From the NCBI GenBank assembly GCA_002349525.1, contig DEDL01000024.1, forward strand, positions 402-33,413: DNA of 33,012 nt, read 5' to 3'. The notes beneath the pieces were generated by a model. It did not search any database. It was not told where the DNA came from and saw only the letters and a program-made list of their open reading frames with translations. This document shows positions 15,654 through 23,008 of this stretch, piece by piece. This DNA is from Lachnoclostridium sp. UBA2905 (lineage in GTDB: Bacteria > Bacillota > Clostridia > Lachnospirales > Lachnospiraceae). Numbering within the stretch: position 1 is the first letter of the stretch; each line of letters starts with the position of its first letter. A program made the translations under genes and the position numbers.

Positions 15654-18095
15654 TTACCTGATAAGCTCCATGACAGCCTTATATATTCTTTCACAGTTGT
15701 TATTATCCCTGAGTGGGAGGTATTTCTCCCTGAGTTCTGACATATCCTCAAGGTCCCTGTAATCATTCTCAATAAGCTTCGAAAGCTTATCTGTAAAATC
15801 TTCAAATGTTACTGCTCTTTCTCCAAATACCTTCTTATCCAAAGGCAGGTATGAACCCTGCTTTTCCATATATTTGTCAGCATCAAACTGATAGAATAAT
15901 ACCGGCTTTTCCTGATAGAACACATCCCAGGAAACACTTGAGTAATCAGTTATAAGCATTCTGCACTTCATAAGAAGCTCATTCACCCTGCACTCATCAA
16001 ATGATACAATTTTAATTCTGTCGCTTGTACTTTTAAACATTGGTGAATACTTCTTAAATTTTGCATGCAGACAGAAAATGATATAGGCATCATTTTTCTC
16101 AAGTATATCCACAAGCTCCTTTGAATTAATTATCTCATAGTACTTCTTATAATAATCAGTCTGTTCAAAGAACTTAGCGTCTGCTTCATATATCCAGTTT
16201 CTCCAGGTAGGCATATAAAAGATCATATTGTCTCCTGGAACAGACTTATCTTCAAGGGCATCCCATCTTGCAAGTCCCGTAACCTCAATTTCTTTTTTCT
16301 TATAACCAAAATACCTTTCTATAAGTTCCTTTTCAAATTCCGAAACTGATATAAACATATCAGCGCTGTTGGCATACTGTTTGCCGTATATATTGTCAAC
16401 CTTTTTAAAACCAATAACACCATGCTGTAAAAACACAAATTTCTTAACATTCAGAATTCTTGATATCTTCGTATTGCCAGAACGCCATCTGTAACAGTGC
16501 CTCTTTGAATCAGTAGACACAAAAACCTTGGCAATCTGCAGATATATAAGATGCTTAATGCTCATAAATCTTATTATGCTTTTACCATATTTTTTCTTCA
16601 TCCACTTATAGTCCGGACTGTCCTTTGCAAGAACATAAACCGGCTCTATATTCATCTTAGGATGATTATAAAAATAATCAAACATATAGTATGAATTGTC
16701 CTGGGCCGCAGTACAGAATTTTTCGTAAAACATACATATTTTTTTCTTAATCTTAATTCTGTAGAAAAGGCCTGCAATTCTTTCAGCTATCCATTCATTA
16801 ATACGGTAAGTTAGACCGTCATATTCACTGGTTTCCCTGCATTCTATAACAAGCAGTTCTCCAATTGTCTCTGTAAGATATACAATCATACCATTGTCTG
16901 CCGTGTACAGATTACCGTATATATTGGAAAGCTTTTTAACAACACCTTCATTCCTGGCAATTATCCTGAATTCGTAGGTATATCCATCTTTATCAGCAAG
17001 GAATAATATGTCATATCTTAATGAAGTCCAGTCAATATCCTTCATATTAATAACAAATTCATTATCCTTTGTGGAAGCTTCTATATTATATTCATAGGTT
17101 TTATTATCAAGCTCGGAGTAATGTCTTATAAGAATACGTCTGTTATCAAAATCCTTCCTGTTATAAGAAAATGAAAGCTTTAAACTTCCATCCTTAAGAC
17201 AGTAATCCTTAAGCTCCGCCCTGTAAATACCTTTGTACCTTTGTCTCTTTTCAATAACCTTTGCACAAAGTTTGTACAACTGGTCAAAATAAATGTGACA
17301 GACCTTATCTTCAGCAAGTTCATATGTCATAACGAACTTACCACTATCATCAGGAACTGCCTTCTTCTCACCCTTAACCTTCTTAGTGTGCTTATTCTTA
17401 AGTTCTATTCTTGATACTACATATCTTCCGTCTGTATTGGTAACAAGAAAAACCTCAAACAGCTTACCCAGGGTATCCTCATTCTCCTTGGCAAACTTAT
17501 CAAATAAAATGTCGAATTTGCATCCATCACTGATATTATCTACTTTTATTCTTGTAATTCTTTTTTGGGAACGGCTCCACAGCCAGATTTCTGCCTGAAG
17601 GGGTACAAGCTTTTCAATGGTGGTAAATGATACCCTTCCATCATTTACTTCATACTTTTTAATGTATAATGTATTCTTCTTAACACAGGAAGAATTAGTA
17701 TGCCACTTTCTAACTGTAAAGTTTGAATTGGCATCAAGGGCACCCATATAATGATATTTGTTCTCCGGATTACAGTAGAGGGTATCAAGACCAAGCTCTA
17801 TCATACGTCCCACTTCTTTATCATTGATACAATCCCTGTAACCACAGTATAACTCCCTGCCATCACAGCTTAATGCCACAAGCTTCCAGGTTCCACTCGC
17901 AATCTCGTCTTTATCAAAATCAAGGCTTACAGTCAGTGTCCCGTCACCATCTTCGTAAGTTTCTCCCGAAATCTTCTCGCCTTTTTTACTGTTTAAAAAA
18001 TAAATCCCGGTCAGGGCAAGGCTTCCCTTTGAAAGCTTTCCCTTAAATACTCCCTTTTCAAACACGTACTCATCTAACTTTAAACAATCAGCCAT
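15654..18095 (-). CDS. Large CDP-glycerol glycerophosphotransferase family protein with long N-terminal region
   Basis: The protein has 813 residues. The C-terminal part (about 440-813) carries the PF04464-type motifs in divergent form: FLQHGVIGFKKVD (His near 558), VTGLARWDAL, FYMPTWRNW, FCLHAKF and LITDYSSVSWDVF (near 717), with KPVLFYQFDADKY following. The N-terminal about 430 residues contain no glycosyltransferase motif that I can recognise. They look beta-rich, with repeated segments such as LKLSFSYNRKDF and GTWKLVAL, and may be carbohydrate-binding or sandwich domains like those fused to other transferases of this family. HGV replaces the HGT of the other three members, which suggests a different acceptor or position in the polymer, such as a primer or branch step (inference). 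The ATG has GGAG 8 bases upstream. It is preceded by a strong hairpin and followed by the operon promoter. Confidence 0.88.
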   Translation of the reverse strand: MADCLKLDEYVFEKGVFKGKLSKGSLALTGIYFLNSKKGEKISGETYEDGDGTLTVSLDFDKDEIASGTWKLVALSCDGRELYCGYRDCINDKEVGRMIELGLDTLYCNPENKYHYMGALDANSNFTVRKWHTNSSCVKKNTLYIKKYEVNDGRVSFTTIEKLVPLQAEIWLWSRSQKRITRIKVDNISDGCKFDILFDKFAKENEDTLGKLFEVFLVTNTDGRYVVSRIELKNKHTKKVKGEKKAVPDDSGKFVMTYELAEDKVCHIYFDQLYKLCAKVIEKRQRYKGIYRAELKDYCLKDGSLKLSFSYNRKDFDNRRILIRHYSELDNKTYEYNIEASTKDNEFVINMKDIDWTSLRYDILFLADKDGYTYEFRIIARNEGVVKKLSNIYGNLYTADNGMIVYLTETIGELLVIECRETSEYDGLTYRINEWIAERIAGLFYRIKIKKKICMFYEKFCTAAQDNSYYMFDYFYNHPKMNIEPVYVLAKDSPDYKWMKKKYGKSIIRFMSIKHLIYLQIAKVFVSTDSKRHCYRWRSGNTKISRILNVKKFVFLQHGVIGFKKVDNIYGKQYANSADMFISVSEFEKELIERYFGYKKKEIEVTGLARWDALEDKSVPGDNMIFYMPTWRNWIYEADAKFFEQTDYYKKYYEIINSKELVDILEKNDAYIIFCLHAKFKKYSPMFKSTSDRIKIVSFDECRVNELLMKCRMLITDYSSVSWDVFYQEKPVLFYQFDADKYMEKQGSYLPLDKKVFGERAVTFEDFTDKLSKLIENDYRDLEDMSELREKYLPLRDNNNCERIYKAVMELIR

Positions 18096-18150
18096 GTCAT
18101 AGACTCCTTTTCCCTATTCAGTCACATTGTTAATTATCTATGTAGACAAA

Positions 18151-18192
18151 ATGCATATCTGTAGTATGAGTTATTATACTACAGACATGCAT
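18151..18192 (-). terminator. Long 17-bp hairpin between the SGNH gene and the large transferase
   Basis: ATGCATATCTGTAGTAT (18151-18167) and ATACTACAGACATGCAT (18176-18192) form a 17-bp stem with an 8-base loop. On minus the only non-Watson-Crick position is a G-U pair; on plus it is an A-C mismatch, so the structure fits minus RNA. Only a short TTT follows, so it may be a weak terminator, an RNA processing or stabilising hairpin, or a palindromic mini-element. Confidence 0.55.
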
Positions 18193-18233
18193 CACTTATC
18201 AAATTAAGTTTTTATGACATCATCTGACGCCTG

Positions 18234-19709
18234 TTAGTCCTCCTCTTCTAAAGGTTCGTCATCAGGTTCTCCATCATCCTTAAATGAATCAAGTACATCA
18301 GAATCATCCGGTGCAGCAGTTGCTGCATTGTCAGGTGTACTGATTACAACATTTTCGTCATAATCATTCTTTGTCTTCTCATACTTCTTATAAATTTTAT
18401 CATCGCGGCCTTCTCTTGCCTGAAGCTCTTCATCATCAAAATACTTGCTTCCCTTAACGAGGTTGCTGGTATCATCATATTCTTCAAGCTTTATAGTTCC
18501 TGTCTTCAAATACTCATCTCTTAAGGCATTGTACTGGTTCTCTCTTGCTGCAATATATTCTGCAACAGATACTGAAAGTTCTCCGCCATCAGCCTTTGCA
18601 TCATATGCATTAGAGAATACATGAGCTCCGAAATGTGAAAAGATTGTATCGTCATCACCCTTATATATTTCCTTATTTTCCTTCATTGTCTTTATCATAA
18701 GGTCTCCTACATCATAGAAGAAATGACCATAATTATAGAAGTTATAAGGATTAAGACTTATATCATTGTAATCACTGAAATCCCATACGTTTCCAACTGT
18801 TTTAACAACTTCACCATAGAAGTTCCAGAATTCTGGTCCGTCAAACACAGCCATTTCACTTACAAATGATGGGCCAAATACTACCTGAAGCTCTACAGCC
18901 TTTGCATCACATGCAGCCTTAATATTTCTAAGACATGTGAGACATTTTTCCATATTGTCAGCCTGATCAAGTGTCTGGTTAAAGAGAAGTGAAAGTCTGT
19001 AATCGAAGTTATACTCTATTGGAGCTTCGCCCTTCGCCTTCTGCTTATTGGTCTGTTCATATAATACATATTTTTTCTCAAACCATTCAGGATCAATTGA
19101 TACAGCATCATAATACTTACCAATATTTCTCTCACCTGTTTTAAGTTCAGGATATGCTACCGGATTTGTTTTGTCCTTTTTAATCTTTTCAATTTCATCA
19201 AATGTTACTGAAAGATTCTTCATAAGCATTTTACATACTTCTGCAATCTTTGATGTTCCATTAACCTGGGCAGGTGTTTTATATGTGTCACCCAGATCCT
19301 GTCTTGAGAACTGCTTAACTTCAATGCTGCTTATGTGAAGGAATATCTTCTTCACATCTGAATCATTTTCAAGAATATAGTTTATATACTTTTCATATTC
19401 CTCAAAGTTACCTGACTGAATATATGAATTGTAGTAATCATGTCCGTCATATTCCTTAAGACTGTCTGCTCTTATACCACTGGCCTTTGAACCACCAATA
19501 ACATATCCGTCAAATTCATCTGAAAAATGCTTTATTCTTTCTGCTTTCAATACACGTGTATAATAATCGTCATTAAGTTCAAAATAATTACCACCCTGGA
19601 ATCTGAAATATCCGTATGGGTCAATAAAGTAATTCATTGAACCTATAAAAATGATTACAGCCAGTAATATTGCAACAAAAGCTATGCACCATCTTTTTGC
19701 CGTCTTCAT
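18234..19709 (-). CDS. SGNH-like membrane-anchored protein, likely partner of the MBOAT acyltransferase (DltD/AlgX-like role)
   Basis: The protein has 491 residues from ATG 19709, which has GGAGG 8 bases upstream; an in-frame codon at 19745 has none. One N-terminal membrane helix (about 7-25) precedes NYFIDPYGYF, an opening often seen in extracellular SGNH/DHHW proteins beside MBOAT genes. A block-I-like GGSKASG (72-78, Ser74) and a late NYGHFFYDVGDLM (326-338, His329) are good candidates for the catalytic Ser and His; the Asp is not clear. After residue about 410 there is a charged tail that becomes almost wholly acidic at the end. It lies 74 bases after the MBOAT gene. By analogy with DltB/DltD and AlgI/AlgJ it should take the acyl group and place it on the exported polymer. 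That role is inferred. Confidence 0.75.
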   Translation of the reverse strand: MKTAKRWCIAFVAILLAVIIFIGSMNYFIDPYGYFRFQGGNYFELNDDYYTRVLKAERIKHFSDEFDGYVIGGSKASGIRADSLKEYDGHDYYNSYIQSGNFEEYEKYINYILENDSDVKKIFLHISSIEVKQFSRQDLGDTYKTPAQVNGTSKIAEVCKMLMKNLSVTFDEIEKIKKDKTNPVAYPELKTGERNIGKYYDAVSIDPEWFEKKYVLYEQTNKQKAKGEAPIEYNFDYRLSLLFNQTLDQADNMEKCLTCLRNIKAACDAKAVELQVVFGPSFVSEMAVFDGPEFWNFYGEVVKTVGNVWDFSDYNDISLNPYNFYNYGHFFYDVGDLMIKTMKENKEIYKGDDDTIFSHFGAHVFSNAYDAKADGGELSVSVAEYIAARENQYNALRDEYLKTGTIKLEEYDDTSNLVKGSKYFDDEELQAREGRDDKIYKKYEKTKNDYDENVVISTPDNAATAAPDDSDVLDSFKDDGEPDDEPLEEED

Positions 19710-19783
19710 TTTAATATCCTCCATTTCATCTAAGTACAAAATCATGTTCCATATTTTACTGTTACATTGCCAGACAATTCTTA

Positions 19784-21232
19784 TTAGAACTGGAAGTAAA
19801 GGAACTGTACAACCTTATCCATCTTAAATATACAGATTGCAAGTAATATTGCTGCATATACAAGATAATACCACTTCTTAGTTGTAAACTTGTCTGATAT
19901 ATCCTTAGTTGTTGGCATGAACCAGCATATAAATAAACCGATAAGACATGTAAGTCCCATTGTCTGATGGTTAACAATAAATGTCCATACTGTATGTGCT
20001 GCTTCTGAAAGACCTGCTCCAAGAGATGCAAAGTTAAACATTCCCTTGTATACATTCCATGCATCCATAAATGTATTTGATACGAAAAGAACTCGTACAA
20101 GAATTGCAAGTATAAATGTAAGCGGAACACCTAACCATAATGGTGTTTTCTTTTTGTGCTTATTACGGTAACTTCCGATACAAACAAGAATACCATTAAT
20201 CAGACCCCATACAACGAAGGTCCATCCTGCTCCATGCCAGAAACCTGAAACAAAGAAGGTTACCATTGTTGCAACGTAGTAGTTTCTATATTTATTGCCT
20301 CTCTTGTAAACACTTCTGAATATGTATGCTCCAAGGAATCTTGAAAGAGTTATATGCCAGCGTGCCCAGTAGTCCTGGAAATCCTTTGCCTTATATGGTG
20401 AATTAAAGTTCTGTGGAATCCGGATATTGAACATCCATCCAAGACCAATAGCCATATCAGCATAACCTGAAAGGTCAAAATAATATGAAACAGTATATTC
20501 AAGTGAATAGAACCATGAGCTTAAGAACTTAATTGGTCCATTCATCATAATCTCAGGCAGATGATTGAAAAACAGCTGCGCATCTGTTGTCAAAGGATCC
20601 GCAAGGAGCATTTTCTTAGCACATCCAATTGAGAAAATAAACATACCCTTTGCTACATTTTCGAATATAATTCTCTGGTTCTTCTCATCTGCAAACTGTG
20701 GAACAACCTCTTTATGATGAATAATAGGTCCAACAATAAGCTGTGGGAAGAAGGTAATGAATAAGAGGTAGTTAACTACATCATATTCCTGGGTTTCTCC
20801 ACGATATGAATCTACGAGGAATGCAATAAGCTGGAATGTAAAGAATGAAATACCTATTGGAAGGATTATTCTTTTAAGTGCTACGTCACTACCTGTAATA
20901 AAGTTATAGTTTGATATAAAGAAATCAGTGTACTTGTAATATCCTAAAAGACCTACGTTTCCAAGAACACCTACAAGTAAGAGCATCTTTCTTTCCATTT
21001 TATATTTATCGCCCTGGATTCCACCAAGTGTGGTTCCTACTAAATAGTTACCAATTACACTTCCAAGGAAAAATGGGAAGAAATCAGGACTTCCCTGTGC
21101 GTAAAAATAAAATGATGCAAGAATCAGCCATATTTTAGCCATCTGATGCCATTTCAGGGAATGAAGGATAAAATATCCTGCAAACACGATTGGCAAAAAT
21201 ACAAGTATAAACTGGTACGTTGAGAAAATCAT
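19784..21232 (-). CDS. MBOAT family membrane O-acyltransferase (AlgI/DltB-like)
   Basis: This is a multi-span membrane protein of 482 residues that moves acyl groups across the membrane for transfer to a surface glycan. Family marks are LIVGPIIHHKEVVPQF (165-180), FQDYWARWHITLSRFLG (285-301, His293) and FVSGFWHGAGWTFVVWG (327-343), where His333 is the expected catalytic histidine. SYYFDLSGYADMAIGLG (249-265) is also characteristic. The ATG has AAGGAAA upstream, 34 bases after the carboxyltransferase gene, and it is followed by an SGNH-like partner. The D-alanine-activating genes dltA/dltC are absent, so O-acetylation or another acyl-CoA-derived group is more likely than D-alanylation (inference). 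Confidence 0.93.
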   Translation of the reverse strand: MIFSTYQFILVFLPIVFAGYFILHSLKWHQMAKIWLILASFYFYAQGSPDFFPFFLGSVIGNYLVGTTLGGIQGDKYKMERKMLLLVGVLGNVGLLGYYKYTDFFISNYNFITGSDVALKRIILPIGISFFTFQLIAFLVDSYRGETQEYDVVNYLLFITFFPQLIVGPIIHHKEVVPQFADEKNQRIIFENVAKGMFIFSIGCAKKMLLADPLTTDAQLFFNHLPEIMMNGPIKFLSSWFYSLEYTVSYYFDLSGYADMAIGLGWMFNIRIPQNFNSPYKAKDFQDYWARWHITLSRFLGAYIFRSVYKRGNKYRNYYVATMVTFFVSGFWHGAGWTFVVWGLINGILVCIGSYRNKHKKKTPLWLGVPLTFILAILVRVLFVSNTFMDAWNVYKGMFNFASLGAGLSEAAHTVWTFIVNHQTMGLTCLIGLFICWFMPTTKDISDKFTTKKWYYLVYAAILLAICIFKMDKVVQFLYFQF

Positions 21233-21266
21233 TTTTCTATTTCCTTTCCCTCTTTATTAATACATT

Positions 21267-22769
21267 TTATAATGGAATATTTCCATGTTTCTTTTCTACA
21301 TTAACAAGTGCTTTTCTCTGTGAAAGAAGAAGTAAATCTGCATAAAGTCTCTCTCTTGTTGCTTCAGGCTTAATGATCTCATCAACATATCCATGCATTG
21401 ATGCAACCTTGGCATTCATAAAGTCAGCAGTATATTCATCGATCTTTGTATCTCTGAATTCCTTCTTATCCTTCTCTTCCATATTTCTCATTGCTTTGGC
21501 AAAAAGAATATCAACAGCTCCTTCTGCACCCATAACAGCAATTTCTGCATCAGGCCACGCGTATACAAAATCAGCACGAAGATGCTTACTGCACATTGCT
21601 ATATAAGCTCCACCATAAGCTTTACGAAGAATAACATTAAGCTTTGTTGTTGTAGCCTCAGAATATGCATACAATAACTTGGCACCATGTCTTATGATAC
21701 CCTTCTTCTCCTGACCACTTCCCGGAAGGAATCCCGGAACGTCAGTAAGTGTTATAATAGGAATATTGTAAGCATCACAGTATCTGATAAATCTGGCACC
21801 CTTATCTGATGCATCGCAGTCAAGAGCACCCGCTGCAAACTTAGGCTGGTTTGCAACAAAACCAACTGTTATACCTCTTAACTTTCCGAATCCAACTACA
21901 ATATTTTTAGCAAATGAATCCATTACCTCAATAAATGTATCTTCATCCGAAATAAGATTAATTATATCCCTTACATCATATGCCCTGTTTCTTTCCTTAG
22001 GGATGATATGGTTCATCTCATACTGGAACACCTGATAATTGGAATAATCATCAAATTCCTTAAGCTCAGGTTTTTCTTCCTTATAGCACTGAGGAATTGT
22101 ATCTAAGAGCTTTCTTACCTTTTCAAAGCAGTTCTGCTCATTTTCACAACGAAAATGTGCAACACCACTTACTTCTGCATGAACTGCTGCCCCGCCAAGT
22201 TCTTCGGCTGTAATCTCTTCATTGGTTACACTCTTAATAACCTTAGGTCCTGTAACATACATCTGACTTATATTATCTATAACAAATATGAAGTCTGTTA
22301 TTCCTGGTGAATACACAGCTCCACCTGCACAGTTTCCCGCAATAATGGAAATCTGTGGAATATATCCTGATGCTAAAGTATTATAATAGAATATCTCACC
22401 ATATCCTGAAAGAGCGTTAACTCCCTCCTGAATTCTGGCTCCGCCTGAATCATTGATTCCAATGACCGGACATCTGTTTTCAATTGCAAGCTTAATAACA
22501 TTGGCAATTTTGTAGCCATGCTGTTTACCGAGAGTACCACCGATAACAGTAAAGTCTTCTGAATATATAAAAACCTTACGTCCATTAATACTTCCATATC
22601 CTGTTATAACACCATCATATGGGAACTGGCCCGGTTTGAGTCCAAATGTTGCTTCAAGGTTTGTAACACCTGACTGTATCTCTCTGAAAGAATTCTTGTC
22701 AAGAAGACCTGTTATTCTCTCAATTGCATGAAGCTTACCCTTTGCATGCTGTTTCTCAAGCTGATACAT
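21267..22769 (-). CDS. Acyl-CoA carboxylase/decarboxylase carboxyltransferase subunit (PccB/MmdA family)
   Basis: The enzyme moves CO2 between biotin and an acyl-CoA (acetyl-, propionyl- or methylmalonyl-CoA). It has 500 residues, the standard PccB-like length with both crotonase-fold halves. Visible motifs are GGARIQEGVNALSGYGEIFY, GNCAGGAVYSP, GPKVIKSVTNEEITAEELGG, then in the second half TDVPGFLPGSGQEKKGIIRHGAKL and AYGGAYIAMCSKHL followed by ADFVYAWPDAEIAVMGAEGAV. No biotin carrier, biotin carboxylase or sodium-pump subunit is next to it, so carboxylase versus decarboxylase cannot be decided. It is the first gene of the unit with MBOAT and SGNH, 34 bases ahead of the MBOAT gene, which hints at, but does not prove, a supply role for acyl donors. 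Confidence 0.9.
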   Translation of the reverse strand: MYQLEKQHAKGKLHAIERITGLLDKNSFREIQSGVTNLEATFGLKPGQFPYDGVITGYGSINGRKVFIYSEDFTVIGGTLGKQHGYKIANVIKLAIENRCPVIGINDSGGARIQEGVNALSGYGEIFYYNTLASGYIPQISIIAGNCAGGAVYSPGITDFIFVIDNISQMYVTGPKVIKSVTNEEITAEELGGAAVHAEVSGVAHFRCENEQNCFEKVRKLLDTIPQCYKEEKPELKEFDDYSNYQVFQYEMNHIIPKERNRAYDVRDIINLISDEDTFIEVMDSFAKNIVVGFGKLRGITVGFVANQPKFAAGALDCDASDKGARFIRYCDAYNIPIITLTDVPGFLPGSGQEKKGIIRHGAKLLYAYSEATTTKLNVILRKAYGGAYIAMCSKHLRADFVYAWPDAEIAVMGAEGAVDILFAKAMRNMEEKDKKEFRDTKIDEYTADFMNAKVASMHGYVDEIIKPEATRERLYADLLLLSQRKALVNVEKKHGNIPL

Positions 22770-22868
22770 ATATCCACCTTCTATCTGTGTTTTTCTTCAT
22801 TAATATATATTTTTGGGCATAAAAACCAAACGACTCCACAAAGTCACTCACAAAAATAACCAAATGAT

Positions 22869-22923
22869 GTGTCAGAAATATGTCACATTTTAAAAAGGAA
22901 TATGACAAATTCCTTCTCTGTCA
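22869..22923. promoter_or_regulatory. TGTCA-rich region upstream of the carboxyltransferase gene
   Basis: A partial dyad GTGTCAGAAATATGTCAC lies at 22869-22886, a further TGTCA at 22919-22923 and an inverse TGACA at 22903-22907. A small AAGGAAT/ATTCCTT hairpin (22895-22915) overlaps them. The cluster lies 100-150 bases ahead of the carboxyltransferase start and could be an operator region. I see no convincing sigma-A promoter there. Confidence 0.25.
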
Positions 22924-22947
22924 GGCATTTTACCTATATATTTTCAC

Positions 22948-22981
22948 AAAAAACCCCGGAATCTGTATTCAGACTCCAGGG
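22948..22981 (-). terminator. Intrinsic terminator of pheST
   Basis: On minus, CCCTGGAGTCTG pairs with CAGATTCCGGGG over 12 positions including two G-U pairs, with a 4-5 base loop and then six T. The G-U pairs become mismatches on plus, so it acts on minus. It lies 27 bases after the pheT stop. Confidence 0.92.
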
Positions 22982-23008
22982 TCATATTTTACAATTATTT
23001 TACTTGAA

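Noticed and set aside
19784..21232. Calling the MBOAT gene dltB
   Set aside because: The D-alanine-activating dltA and carrier dltC are not adjacent, and AlgI-type O-acyltransferases show the same motifs.
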